DNA from: Brachypodium distachyon
Taxonomy: Eukaryota > Streptophyta > Magnoliopsida > Poales > Poaceae
DNA: 64,000 nucleotides
Direction: 5' to 3'
Assembly (NCBI RefSeq): GCF_000005505.3
Contig: NC_016131.3
Location: 53,305,355-53,369,354, forward strand
Part shown: one piece after another, positions 22,497 to 34,462 of the stretch
Layout of the letters: each line of letters begins with the position of its first letter
Numbering within the stretch: position 1 is the first letter of the stretch
Notes under the pieces: model-generated
Told to the model about the DNA's origin: nothing
What the model saw: only the letters and a program-made list of their open reading frames with translations
Database searches by the model: none
Program-made: the position numbers and the translations under genes

Positions 22497-22940
22497 TCAG
22501 CTAGAACTACCTGCTTTACTCGAAGAGGCACTACTCCTATACTAGAGGTTGCCTGGATAATTCACTGCTTCTTTCTTTCCGGACCAAGCTACATGCTGCT
22601 GTCTCATTCAGTTATAATTAGAACTTAATAATAGCACAATAATATGCGAGTTTGCTCGTTGGTGTTCCGGAACTATGTTGGTATGATTCATGAACCTGTG
22701 TTGCGTCGAATTGCTGTACTCTTGGTTAATTCTGTCTCAGACTGCCAGTTTGGCTTCCTCAGAACGGTTTCCCGTGACGAACTTCTGAATGACTTCATTC
22801 CCAGAATGTGTTTCATCAACTTGTTCAATCGTCTATGACAGTTGCATCCATCGAGCTTCATAACAAGCTTGTATACCTTGTTTGTTTTGAAGTTTTGCTA
22901 GAGAATGAAATTATGCCAAGAAATTTCCTCGGTTGGATAT
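22497..22940 (+). other. Putative 3' UTR exon of the F-box gene
   Basis: Sequence after the acceptor at 22496 has no family-like coding frame (a 64-codon ORF at 22644-22838 is not recognisable). A-rich possible polyadenylation motifs (AATGATAAT) occur near 22954. The assignment depends on the inferred intron. Confidence 0.3.
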
Positions 22941-23157
22941 TATGAATTTGAACAATGATAATTTTAGTTCAAATGTTTCTGTTTCCCATCTCCAGCGTCT
23001 TCACATGTTGCTGGTGCTGATGGTCGTCATGGTGCTGTGCGTCCCCGCCACCCTCCTGCTTCGGTTGGTGTCAAACAACGTGGGCGACCCCATCTAGTCC
23101 TCCACCCACCGCAGCTTCTGTCCATCCTATTTTAACTTTAGCTAAAGCAGTACCCCC

Positions 23158-23984
23158 TAAACTTCAGCCCCTATTTGGTTTTGGATTTACATTGACTAGT
23201 GGGTCCCATACGTCAGTGGGTCATTGCCTTTTCTTGTTATTTTTCTTTTTTCTCCTCTCATCTTCTTCTTCCCCATGGAGCAGGCGGGCGAAGTGGGACG
23301 CGCGGATGGGCAACGGCGGCCGAGGCTCAGGCGCAAGGGCACGCGGCGCAGGGGGCGACGAGGCCCAAGGGGCGAGGCGCAGGCCGCCGGTGGTGAGGCA
23401 CAGGGTGGCGAAGCAAGGAGGCGCGGCGATGGGGCGGCGGGAGGAGGTGAGGATGGCCGGGGGATGGGCTGCATGAGGGCAGGGCGGCGGCGGTGCAGGT
23501 AGGCAGCACGGGCAGGCGGAGCCAAGAAAACTGATGCTGCTGCACCGGCGGTTGGCGATGGGAGGTGGCGGCGGAAGGAGAAGGCCAACGCGGTGGGCGC
23601 ATGAGCGTGGGAAGAAGATGGGCAAAAGTGACGTGGCAGAGAGTAGGGGCTTCCTTGGCCGCTGAATATCGCTGACGTGCCTCAGGCCACCGCCCCGCGC
23701 CCAACACGGCAGCAACGCCCTGCCCCAGGCTGCTGCCCCGCGAGCTACCGCTCGCCGCTGCCGCACGCCGCCTCGATCCCTTGGCTCCCACCGCCCCGCA
23801 CAACTACACCGCCACACGTCCAGAGGTCCGCACAAACCTTGCCCATCAATGGGTGGTGGCCATGACTGTTATCGTGGGAAATAGAGGCAACAAAAAAGAT
23901 GAGTGGAGAAAAAAAAACATGACCCAGTGACGTATGGGTCTCACTAGTCAGTATAAAAGCAAAACTAAATAGGAGCTGAAATTT
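23158..23984. mobile_element. Foldback/Pack-MULE-like element with long terminal inverted repeats and GC-rich core
   Basis: The left end (AAACTTCAGCCCCTATTTGG ... CTAGTGGGTCCCATACGTCAG) is matched by the reverse complement of the right end (CTAATAGGAG-type end, TGACGTATGGGTCTCACTAG) over about 70 bases with several mismatches. The core 23285-23840 is strongly GC-rich, in contrast to the AT-rich ends, as in Pack-MULEs that carry captured gene exons. Both strands have ORFs (for example 23221-23835 on minus) rich in Ala, Arg and Pro, typical of random GC-rich sequence; I recognise none of them. No transposase is present. Confidence 0.65.
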
Positions 23985-24258
23985 AAATGATATACCGCTG
24001 AATATCGAGTTGAAACAAGGGCTGAAAAATTTAGGGAAAATCCCATATACAGAATTTAGTTGACAAGGTTTGAAAGATTTTTCTCAACTCTAAAATTTAG
24101 TCTTTTTTTTTACAGGAAAACAGTAGTGAAGGTCCCTACTGCGTCATTTTTCATTATAAAAATGGGTATGTACAATGGATATATTTAAAATGGAAAAAAG
24201 AATAAATTATAATGTATCTAACCAGTCACTCATTCCTTCCTTAAGACTAGGTTTCGCT

Positions 24259-25928
24259 CTATGCTTGATAAGTTGGAAATATTCTAAGAATCTGAAATAA
24301 GTATTCTCCAAACTCCTGACTGATCTTGTTCCTGTGGTTCCAAATACTCCAACATCCCAGAATCATGGTTTGTTTAAAACTGATATTGTTGGCCTGAAGC
24401 TGAGCCGTGTGGATAAGCATGTCAATGATGTTCTCAACAAAGAAATTTTTCCTGGTCATTAAGTCCTTAGTGTTAAGTCTGTCTTGGATGAGCAGCCAAA
24501 AAAAGAACTTTTGTTTCGTCTGACAGGCAGATTTCTAGATCCACTGAAAAGGAGCAGGGGCAGGTTCATGGGGATTCATGGCATGATAAACTTTAGTAGA
24601 TGAAAATTTGTGTCCCCAAGCAAAGTGCCAAAGATCATGATCAGTTCCATCCATATTGGCAAGTGCATCAGCAAGGTTGTGAAGTTGATTATCAGCAATG
24701 GAGGACAAAGGGAGGTGGAACTGGGTATAAAGCTCATCAATATTAAGCAATCTTATCTTAGCAACAGTAACACTCGGATTTTTATTAAAAGAGTGAAGTT
24801 CAGGATACTATTCACATAGTGGATCATCACACCATTTATCATACCATAGTGAGACAGTGTTGCCATTAGAGATGATGATATGGGTGAGCTCTTTGAAAGT
24901 GCCAAGTAGTTTAAGGCAGTCATTCCACCAAAAAGAACCAGTAGGATTACCAGGAAGGTTGTCATTCTGATAGTATGCATTCCAAATGAGTTTGACCCAA
25001 GGGATGTTATCTCTGTTGAAAAATTTGTGGAGGTTTTTCATAATGAGAGCTCTGTTTTGTATTCTCAGGTTTCTGATGCCAAGACCACCAGCAGATTTAG
25101 GCCTGCAGACTTTGTCCCATTTAACTAAGCATGAGCCATGTTTATTAATATCCTTGCCACTCCATAGGAATATTCTGCTCACTTTTTCAACATGATCAAT
25201 AATCGAGAGGGGCAGCATGTTGGCACACATAGCATAAGTGGGAATGGCATTGATCACCGATTTAACAACCACTAATCTTCCACCATATGATAACATAGAT
25301 GAAGTACCGGATAATCTTCTATCAATCCTTTCAACTAATGGAAGGAAATCCTCAATTTTAGGCTTAGTAGTACCCATTGGCAGACCTAGGTAAGTAAAAG
25401 GGAGGGTTTCAGTATTACAGCCAAATGATTGTGCCAGAGCATTACATCTTTCAGCAGAGATGTTGATGGGAACCATAGAAGATTTATGAAAATTGATAAG
25501 TAAACAGTGGAGTTGGAGAAGTCTAACAAAAGTTCCTTCAGATTGTTCAGATAAACTTCCTCAGCAGGCATGATAAAAAGTGTATCATCAGCATATTGTA
25601 TGATAGGAAATGTTTGCTCATAACCACAATCAATGGGGAGTTTTAAGATACCAGACTGCCAAGCATTGTTGATGATGATTTGGAGAAGTTCGGCAGCAAG
25701 GACAAAAAGTAGAGGTGACAAGGGATCTCCTTGTCTGACGCCTCTTTTGCATCGAATAGTTTTCCCAGGTACTCCATTCAGTATGACAGATGTAGTAGCA
25801 CTAGATAGAATATTGTTAATCCAGTCAATCCATTTCTGAGGAAACCCAAACTGTTGAAGCATAAAAATGATGGTGCTGTGCTCAACTTTATCAAAAGCCT
25901 TTTCAAAATCAAGTTTAAGAATCACAAT
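24259..25928 (-). pseudogene. LINE ORF2, C-terminal half (RT palm to zf-RVT)
   Basis: Minus frames give RT motifs [34 protein letters not shown] and catalytic [11 protein letters not shown] (25386-25928). Next comes the thumb/connection region LSYGGRLVVVKSVINAIPTYAM and KSAGGLGIRNLRIQNRAL (24808-25476), and then a zf-RVT-like segment (24535-24750) and ILGCWSIWNHRNKI (24259-24459). Several frameshifts separate these. The frame continues to the other side of the MULE at 27519. Confidence 0.9.
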
Positions 25929-25937
25929 CTCTTTACC
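25929..25937. repeat. 9-bp target site duplication CTCTTTACC (left)
   Basis: Identical to 27519-27527. Removing the MULE and one copy restores the LINE reading frame through LSWTFEYLQ...[15 protein letters not shown]. Confidence 0.93.
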
Positions 25938-27518
25938 GAGAGCGTATCGGGTGAAAACAACATTCTGGTGAAAATCTGGAAACTTTCCCTCTGAACCGTC
26001 CGATCGGAAATGGGCGCACTGGATGAGAGGTGGGATGACCAAGCGTTAACTTAAACGATTTTTCAGAAAACCCCCTCCACACCCACGAACCAATCAAAAT
26101 TCCTTGAATCCTCTTCAACCCCTCTGGTTCTATCGTCCCGGAGACGCCGCCAAGATGGATGCTGGCGGCTTGATTGATCTGCTTTTGGTTTCCCACCTCC
26201 CTCCCTCCGACCACCTCCTCGTGCTCTACAAGGCTATCCGTCTACCGCCTGAGCAGCCGCAGCGCCGCCTGGACGCTCTCTTAATTACCAGACGGCGGCG
26301 GCGGATGAGGATGCGGAGCCGAGGCAATCCTCTTCTCGTGCTAGCAGCCCTAGCGCCGCCCAAATCTCCCTTACAAGATTGCGGTGACAGACAAGGATAT
26401 CCAACCCGGCTGTCCCGGCACCGGCCGTCCCCTCCTCCTCCTGTACGAGCCGCCGCAGCCTCCCTTCTGTACGAGCAAGCTGCAGCACTGTTCTAAAGTG
26501 TGCTTGTCTGATGTAATCAGACATAGGAGGCATATCACTTGATATAAATCAATGTTGACTCCGTGTTTGGCTAAATTCCTGAGCTTTTTTCTTCTGTGAA
26601 AAGTGATACGAGAAGAGTACATGTATCCTGAACAATTCCGGAATAGAATGATGGAAATTTTCTAGCATGCATGCTCCATAAACAACAACAGCAAGAAATA
26701 GACCATATAATTATGTTCAGATGTTCAGAGTACAACTCTGGAAGGATTCAGAAGACAAGCCCGCATCATTTCAACATTGCAAAGACATGATTCTGGGGAC
26801 ATAATTCTGCCATAGAACATTTGAAGGATACAAACAACTGACATCTTACTGGAGCACAAATAATTCCGGGGACCCCATAATTCTTTTCTCCACATTGCAA
26901 AGAAATAATTTAGGGTACAAATCATTGGCATCTGCTGATCATTCACATTGAAAGAAATAGTGAACTGAAGCTCCCACAAAAGGGCCTGTCGATGTATCTT
27001 TTTTTGGGTGTACTGAAGCTATCCTCAACAATTGGGGGAAGGATTGATTTCCGGTTGACCATCATCGTTTTGAGAGCAAAATCACAACTAGACTCTTTCT
27101 TTATGCTTCGTCAAAAGTTGCTGGATTCATAACCAAACAAGGGACGTTGCTGCCGCGCGTTGGGTATGGGCCGTGAGGCATAGGCCAGCGACTGGGAGCG
27201 CCGCGTTGTCATGTGAGGCGAGACCGCGAGACAGGAGCAGCGAGGGAATCGCGCGGAAGGACTGGCATTAACGCATCAGGCGAATCGCACGGAAGACTGG
27301 CTGCGTCGCATCCGGCGATCGAGTCGCAAAGGAAGTTTGGTAGTCGAAGGGCTGTAGTGCCATGGTAATCAGAAGATGTTGGGGGTTATTTGAAAAATCG
27401 TTTAAGTTAACTCTTGGCCATCCCACCTCTCATCCAGTGTGCCCATTTCCGATCGGACGGTTCAGAGGGAAAGTTTTCAGATTTTCACCAGAAAGTTGTT
27501 TTCACCTGATACGCTCCC
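25938..27518. mobile_element. Mutator-like element (non-autonomous MULE, Pack-MULE candidate)
   Basis: The terminal inverted repeats are about 135 bp and more than 90% identical: the left begins GAGAGCGTATCGGGTGAAAA, the reverse complement of the right begins GGGAGCGTATCAGGTGAAAA, and both run to ...AACTTAAACGATTTTTCA. They are flanked by a perfect 9-bp duplication CTCTTTACC (25929-25937 and 27519-27527), the length diagnostic of Mutator. No transposase is encoded. Inside, 26104-26496 (+) is GC-rich with an open frame containing MDAGGLIDLLLVSHLPPSD, which may be a captured exon; 27140-27350 is also GC-rich. Confidence 0.93.
26155..26496 (+). other. Possible captured gene fragment inside the MULE
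   Basis: A plus-strand frame starting MDAGGLIDLLLVSH and continuing LYKAIRLPPEQPQRRLDALL has a protein-like, leucine-rich composition at first and then turns basic and low in complexity. It begins about 215 bases inside the TIR, a common place for exon cargo. I do not recognise the donor gene. It is not a complete gene. Confidence 0.35.
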
Positions 27519-27527
27519 CTCTTTACC

Positions 27528-29264
27528 AGACTTGTGGCTGCAGATATTCAAAGGTCCATGAGAGACAATCCTGGATGGTCCTGCTCTTGATAAAGCCATA
27601 TTGGTTCTCATTTACAATGGAAGTAATATCTTTCTGCAGCCTGTTGGCAAGTAGTTTTGTGATGATCTTTAAAGCCATGCTCACCAAAGAAATAGGTCTG
27701 AAATCATTAGCAGTAATAGGATTTTGTACTTTAGGAATAAGAGCAATATATGCAGTGTTGATGCTGCTAATGTTGAGATTCCCTGTATGGAACTCCTTGC
27801 AAAGGGCATAGAATTGATCTTTGATAATGTGCCAACATCTTTTCATGAACATGCCATTGAAACCATCTAGTCCAGGAGATTTGTCATTGGGCATATGTCT
27901 AATGATCTCATCAATTTCATCATTAGAGAAAGTAGAGATTAGATGAGACAAATCATACTCAAAATTCAAATCATTGAGATCAAAGGCCATCTGAGGTTCA
28001 ATAGAAACCCCAAGTCTATTCTTGAATGATTCCCATAAGTAGGCAGATTTTTCCTCATGACTGGTTAATATTCTGCTATCATTAGTATTCAAACAGGCAA
28101 TATAATTGTGTCTGAAATTAGAGGTGCCAATAGTGTGAAAGTATTTCGTATTTTCGTCACCAAGTTTCGCCCATTTAATATGGCTCTTTTTCTCCAGTAG
28201 AGTCTTCTAGCTTCCAGAAGCTTAAGTAGGTGATTCTTAAGTGCAATTCTGAATTGGCTTTCCAAGATAGATAGTGGTCCCTGGTCTTCTAAACCATCCA
28301 ATAAGGCAAGGACATAACAACAGTTGTCAATTAATAAATTGAGTTTAGAGAGATATTTGCTCCATTGTTTCATACCATGTCTAAGGGATTTGAACCTAGC
28401 AGTAGTATCTTGAGCATAGTTTTTGAAAACCCCATTGTTAACCCAATTGGATTCAGTCATTTCAAGAAACCCATCAAAGTTAAGCCAAAATTCTTCAAAT
28501 CTGAACATTTGAGCTTTAGGAATTTGAGTTCCAATCTGGATATTGATGGGAATATGGTCAAAGGTTAGTCTGGCCAAAGGAGTAGCAAGGGTGTTGGGGT
28601 AAACAGTTGTCCAATCAGATGAAGTGAAAATCCAATCAAGTTTCTCTAGAAGTGGATCCAATTGCATATTACTCCATGAGAAGGTTCTTCCTTTGAGTGG
28701 TATTTCCTCCCAATCAAGCGTCTGAATGATGTCATTGAAAAGCAGCATGTTGTTAGGATCTCCTCCGGCTCTATTCCTGTCATTGGGTCCTCTTATGAGA
28801 TTAAAATCCCCCATAACTATCCACAGTTCATATAGGTAGGGATCAAGATTTTGCAGCCAATCAGTGAATAATGCTCTTCCTTCTTCATCACATGGGCCAT
28901 ATATATTAGTAACATGCCAGACAGTGGAGTCTATATTTGAAGTAAGTTTGACAGTGATTTCATATGTGTCGTAATGTAAAACATTGCTTGTAAATAGACT
29001 GCCATTCCAGATAGTGATAAGACCACCAGAGTTCCCAATAGATGGGGAGTATGCAAACTGGTTAAACCTTCTAGGGCAGAAATTCTTGATATATGAGTGA
29101 TCAAATGATTCTGTTTTGGTTTCTTGCAGGCAGATGATATTGCAGTTACATTCCTCAATCTTTCTACTTAGATCATTCCATCGAGTTTGTGAGTTTATAC
29201 CTCTCACGTTCCAGTTTAAGATGTTGTGGTTCCTATTCATTATAACCAATATTGAACCAGACAT
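27528..29264 (-). pseudogene. LINE ORF2, N-terminal half (endonuclease and start of RT)
   Basis: From 29234-29264 downward: an AP-endonuclease domain with ILNWNVRGINS, IICLQETKTE, VTNIYGPCDEE, IVMGDFNLIRG (catalytic D/N), GRTFSWSN and LDWIFTSSDW...FDHIPI. These are the ordered motifs of L1 endonucleases. After a frame break near 28090 the RT starts (EIDEIIRHMPNDKSPGLDGFN, TAYIALIPKVQNP, DFRPISLV, NQYGFIKSRTIQDC). It joins the palm motifs beyond the MULE. Confidence 0.92.
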
Positions 29265-29495
29265 AACAGGGCATCAACAATGATGCACCAAAGACAGCAA
29301 ACTCATAAAAGAGATAATAGTAAAAACTAGACTTTAAATGACCAGCTAACAGAGGTTCTGGAGATAGTGCAAAGATAACAAGCCACAATGGGAAGGGAGA
29401 CAGATAGACTGCATGACACAAAAATAAGCCACAAACACACACTAAAACAAATGATAACTAGGCAGTTTATAGTATTGCCCAGTACTGTCTTCTGT

Positions 29496-31986
29496 TTAGT
29501 ACTCATCAGAACTGTCATAGAGCAGGGCTTCCTTGGACACCGCCTCTGGTGGCATCTGGCAAACCTCCACACCTAGGGCCTGGATGGTATCAATGGGAAG
29601 AGCTGGTGGGGGAGCAGCATCAGGCTGGATGACAATAGCTTTGAAGTTGTTAGATAGATTCTTCTTGATCTTGTTCATAGCAGCAGGGGAATGAGCAGAG
29701 GCAGCCTTGGCATGATTAGGACTTTTGTAACCTGCTGTAAGACCAGCAATCCGCTTGCTTCTTCTGACTTCAGTAACAACCCTGGCACCCTTCTGTCTCT
29801 TAGGTACAGGTGCCAGGAACATTCTCAACAGATTTAGAAAGTTCAGTAATCACCACACTGCAGGGAGGGGGCTGATATTCAGCAGCTGTTTGGATCTGAA
29901 AAAACATTTCTTTTTAGTACCACTCTGTTCATCAACAACTTTGCAGTTTGCCCCAAGGATATCAGCACCAAGTAGCTTAGGAAGGATGTCATTGGCATTA
30001 CTCATAATTTCAGCCTCCATATTCTGCAAGGCAACAACTGGTTCCACAGGAATAGCACCAGGTTGTAGTTCAAGAGGAGGCTCATCATCCAGTTGTTGAA
30101 CAGCTACATCATGGGGGTTGTTGTGTTGCAGATTAACAGTATGAACAGGTTCAAAAGCTTCATCATCACCATCCTGAACATTCATATGGATTATATCATC
30201 CTCGACAGCAAAGACTTGTGCAACAAAAGGGGGCTGAGGTTGAACATGACCAGGTTCAGACCAAACATCATGGAAGTGGACAGGCATAGGATGTGGAGTT
30301 TCACCATTTGGTGGCAGGGGGTCCTCATCAGCCGGGAGGGTACCCAATATGTTATAAGACAGCACGAAAAGAGGACATGTCCATGAATCACCATTGCCAA
30401 TATCATTGGTGTTGTTGAGAATGACAAGACTAAGAGGTAAAGCCTGGACATCATAAACTCTAATCTTCACAATAATTCTAGCTCTGTTTGATATCTCTTT
30501 ATTCCAAACCAGGAAACGACCATATGGCACAAATGCATCAGAGACTGCCTCAATATCCCAGCACTCTAATGGATAGTTCATGAGCATAATCCAAACATCA
30601 TGAGTAAACACAGCCTCTCTATGGTTGATACCCCTATTTTATGGTACGAATCTTAAAACCATATCATCAATGAAGTGCGGCCCTGTATTGATAGTAGTAT
30701 CACGGTCACAAACAGTCACAAACTGAATCAGAGCAGTGCCCATACCACAACGTGAAGTGAAGCGCACCAGGAGATGTCGATCTGCCAGGAAGTTGCGGAT
30801 GACCTCCAAAGCATCTCCATAATCTTCGTTCTCACCAGCCGGAGTGAGGGTAGCAATGGCCCATTCATCGCAGATGAAAGGAGCGGAGGTGCCGAGAACC
30901 ACGTAGCCGCGTTGAGGACGATGAGGACCAGGCGCCACAACGGTGGTGCTAGGCGGGAGGTGCGGCGTAGGATCAACTGGATAGTTGGCCATGGCGGTGG
31001 ACAAAGTGGTGGTATGAGGGATTTGTGAGGCAGGGGTTTCAGCGATGAAAGTACTAGTTGTGCTCTTCGAGGAAGATGAAGCGTCCAAGGAGGAACAGTT
31101 CTCCCTTGATGTTAAGGTGGTAAATAAAGACTTCTTCCGACATGAGAGGCGTCTGTTGCGGGCAGATAAACATTGGCGCGCAAGATGGCCATAGTTGTAA
31201 CAACTTTTGCAACGGATCCGATTACGGCATAGGTAGGCCAGATGACCATAGGATAAGCACCGACTGCAGAAAAAATCAATTGGGGGCCCATGGGCTGGAC
31301 TGCTATCTGAAATGGTGCGCCTGGCAGAGGAAGGAACGGGCCCAAGGATGGAACCAGGTTCATTAGGCTGTGTAATCTCAGGAGTGGATCCGAATGCAGC
31401 GGAGGTACCCGTTGGTGTGATCCGAGAAACACGGTCAATATCAGAATGTGAATTAAGGTTGACTGATCTAGCAACAGAAACATTCCTCTGAGAAGTACGC
31501 AAAATTCTGCCAGGTGATTCAAAGCGCTGTGGACGATGATGAGATTGACGTGTAACAGTAGTCTGAGAAAGAGATTCTTCATATGAAAATTTCCTAAGTT
31601 CAGAAATCCAATTTGGTCCCCCAGCACTCCACAGATGAAAATAGCATTTGAAGAAATTGCATTCATAGATAAATCTCTTAGTGATCAGAAATCCACAGCT
31701 TTGGAGCAGACCGAGAATTTGAAAACTCTACCAGAGAGACGTGTAACACGCAATTCATCATGAGCAGCGCCCAAGCAGGATGATAATGCAAGGCAAACAT
31801 TGATGATTGACAAACGGAAGGAGGCATGACTAAAAGATACAACCAAGTGAAAGTCAGTCGCGAGGAGACAGGGTTGACCGGGGTGGAGAACAACTCACGA
31901 ACCTTGATTCGGAAGGAATGTCTAGGGGAGAAATCCAGCAGATGCGCCAGTGAGTCAGGATCATCATAAGGATTGGGGATCTCCAT
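29496..31986 (-). pseudogene. LINE ORF1 (gag-like, CCHC zinc knuckles), frameshifted
   Basis: Start MEIPNPYDDPDSLAHLL at 31986. The N-terminal part lies at 31678-31986. The middle (30639-31502) holds knuckles FFCSRCLSYGHLAYLCRNR and CKSCYNYGHLARQC, followed by an RNA-binding-like DUF4283-type region (FICDEWAIATLTPAG; LLVRFTSRCGMGTALIQFV). The next frame (29850-30611) continues HDVWIMLMNYPLECWD. The C-terminal basic region is 29496-29828 (KRQKGARVVTEVRRSKRIAG). Four frames are used, so it is decayed. Confidence 0.85.
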
Positions 31987-32030
31987 CGTCGTGGATCAAA
32001 CGAGCTTCAACGTTGTGATCGCCTAGGAAT

Positions 32031-33214
32031 TGCCATAGGACGCGATGTGGTTTCGATTTGCTTTTATTCCGTGCTTACTTCAATTAGTCTTTCCGACACT
32101 GACCACGGACATTTTTTTTAGCGAGAAAATGACCACAGACAGGACGGTGGTGGCGCTAGATCCACGACAGCTCGTGTGCTCAAGCCTTCAGAATCAACGA
32201 GCTTGCAGGCTCGGGGGAGTCATTCGAACGGAACGGCGAGCTGAGATTAGCCCGTCTGGCCAATTCGGCCTAGCCCACCATTAATTAGGAGGGCGAGTGC
32301 CCAAGATCCCCCAACACAGCAAAGCCTCATCTCGCGCGGCCAAAAAATCATCAGAGCAAGCGAGCGCCACCACCAGCCCCGGCCACGGCCGTAGCCTTCG
32401 TCGCTTTCTTTTGTAGCCGACCACCTCGCGTCCCGTAGACCGCCTTGTCACCGGCAACGCCCACCCTTCCTCTCGTGTCCATGGGCGAAGGACAAAAATA
32501 TGTTAATGTATGGCGAATTTGTAAACGGACATATAACATTCAATATTTATTTTATGATTGCAAAAATGTATTTTAGTGTGTTTGGTTTTTATTTTTTTAA
32601 TAATTCTTTATAATGTTTTGTTTTTAACATTCCATTTTTCAATGGGTTTCATGCAAACATAATGTCGCATCGCATACAATTATAAACTGTCAAATGTGTA
32701 ATAAAGTTGGTGATATATATGCATGTTTGTATACTCTAATGTTTCACGTAAGGATAAAACTCATGTAGGTGGATATATTACCAAGTTAGGTCTTTCTAAG
32801 AGTAAATATATAATTATATTTTTTTGCTTGTAGAAACATCTTCATACTTACATACTTAACAAAATAGATATTCGGTTTAACTATACCTAAGTCGCATGAT
32901 TTTTATTTAGGAATAAGTTGATTATGCAGCCATTGGATCTAGATTGTGCTTTAAGATTCGGAACAATGGCTTACATACTACTGACACATACTATTGACTG
33001 AGAATTAAATATTTTGCTTAAAAAATCAGGCACATGAGATATGGACACCCATAGATATTTGGCATAACAAATGGAGTAAATTTCAAGTAACCATGGTTTT
33101 TGGGGCAGTCGTCTCACTGAGTCACACTTTTTGCTAATTTGCCAACAGAACCACACATTTTCAGTCAGACTGTCTCAACTAGCCCAAAACGCAAATTTAA
33201 GGACGAGATTCCTT
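32031..33214. other. Intergenic stretch without a recognisable gene
   Basis: The region between the LINE 5' end and the next LINE fragment is AT-rich from about 32500. No ORF with family-like features is present; the ORFs at 32045-32284 (+) and 32351-32539 (-) are short and unremarkable. Confidence 0.5.
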
Positions 33215-33640
33215 TCAGGTCGACCTCAACTGTCAGGTGGACCAATGAGAAAAGAAGTACCATTTAGTAAGTTGGCCCATTATCTCCCAAGCCAAAGATC
33301 AAGGGGGCTAGGTGTCCTGGATCTTTCTACTAAAAATATTTGTTATCTAGGAAAATGGCTTTGGATGCTAGAAAATGACAATGGCCTATGGCAACAGTTG
33401 TTGATGGTCAAATATCTCAAGAAATGCACTCTCAGCCAATGTGTATGGAAAAATCGTCAATCTCAATTTTTGCATCATTTGATGGTTGTTAAGGACATTT
33501 ATAACAACTTCAGTGTTGAAATTGTTGGTCATGACAAAAATAGTAGATTCTGGGAGGATATTTGGATGGGTGACTTATCTTTTAATTGTAGATATAGCAA
33601 CCTGTTTAACATTTCCTTAACTCGTTGCTACTATGTTGAC
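33215..33640 (+). pseudogene. Fragment of another LINE (RT C-terminal region), plus strand
   Basis: The frame around 33230-33640 reads GLGVLDLSTKNICYLGKWLW, WQQLLMVKYLKKCTLSQ and NSRFWEDIWMGDLSFNCRYSNLFNI, the segment after the RT in plant L1 ORF2 proteins. Neither the RT core nor a poly-A tail follows clearly. It differs from the LINE at 24103-32030 in sequence and in strand. Confidence 0.85.
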
Positions 33641-34200
33641 TGGATCTGTGTTGGGAACGACGTCGTAAAAAAATCAAAGAAAAACAGTTCACGAGCCGTG
33701 ATTAAAAGAACGAGGAAATATACAAAGTTTACAGGCGAATAACAAATTGTAGTCGCAGAGGACTAAGAGGAGTCGGAAAAAAACTTTAATGAGACATGGT
33801 TAAAAGAACAACGAAGTAGACAAAATTTTCAAACGAAAAATATATTTTTTTTGTTGACAACAAAAAACAATTTTTTAAGTCACATAAATTATTTAATTAC
33901 TTTTTTCTTGTATGGGCCGTTTTTTTAAAGCCCGCCGGCACGGCGTGCCCGGCCTGTTACGGGCTCAGCCTGGCACGGAATTAAACGGGCCGTGCCAGCC
34001 CGTGACTGGGCCTTGGCCTCAAGCCCGCAGGCCGGCACAACACGGCTCATTTATTTTCATTTTATTTGTTTTCACAGCTCAGCAGCCCTCCCATATTCCC
34101 TCTGGCCCATCTTCCCTTCCTTCTCCTCTGGCCCAGCCAGTGCCTCCTTCCGATTTATCTCATTTATCTCTCGCATTTTTTATTTTTTTGCTTGGCAACC
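33641..34200. other. Repeat-derived sequence upstream of TIM14
   Basis: An A-rich part has two similar TTAAAAGAACGA/AACGAAG... blocks (about 33703 and 33801). It is followed by a GC-rich block (33910-34050) built from GGCACGG/GGGCCGTG/GCCCG words in both orientations, of the kind found in grass transposon ends. Pyrimidine-rich 5' UTR-like sequence begins near 34080. Confidence 0.4.
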
Positions 34201-34462
34201 TTCCCTCCGCCTGGCCCAACCCGTCGCTCGTGAGCGAGCGCCGCCACCCCCTCGTCTTCCTCCTTGCGCGAGCGCCTCCACGAACAGATCCGGCCCTTCA
34301 ATTCTCTCGTTCCCGACCGTTTCTGCTCCCCGTTTCATCTCCTTAATCTTCCCCAATTCGTAACTGAGGCAAAAATCAAGGTCCAGCCCTTGCTCGTGGC
34401 CCTCAGCCCCTCTCTCCGTCGCACGCCCCAGGTCCAGCCCGCCGGATTGACTGCTCGTGCAG

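Larger units (their letters stand above)
24103..32030 (-). mobile_element. LINE (L1-type non-LTR retrotransposon), near full length, split by a MULE
   Basis: The minus strand holds ORF1 (29496-31986) with zinc knuckles, ORF2 (24259-29264) with AP endonuclease, reverse transcriptase and a C-terminal zf-RVT region, and a 3' end at a T-run on plus (24103-24112), that is, a short poly-A tail. This is the usual plant L1 order. Stops and frameshifts break both ORFs. The 5' end near 32030 is approximate; I could not identify a target duplication. A 1581-bp Mutator-like element sits in the RT (25938-27518). Confidence 0.9.

Noticed and set aside
22644..22838. 64-codon ORF after the F-box gene
   Set aside because: No family resemblance; better explained as 3' UTR.
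23221..23835. 204-codon minus-strand ORF in the GC-rich core of the foldback element
   Set aside because: GC-rich sequence gives long ORFs by chance. It is Ala/Arg/Pro-rich, overlaps similar ORFs on both strands, and shows no domain.
27362..27811. 149-codon plus-strand ORF spanning the MULE right end and LINE
   Set aside because: It crosses a transposon boundary and is antisense to LINE RT; a chance frame.
32063..32140. GACCAC(G/A)GACA repeat near the LINE 5' end as a target duplication
   Set aside because: Both copies lie on the same side of the LINE and no copy occurs beside the poly-A end at 24103.
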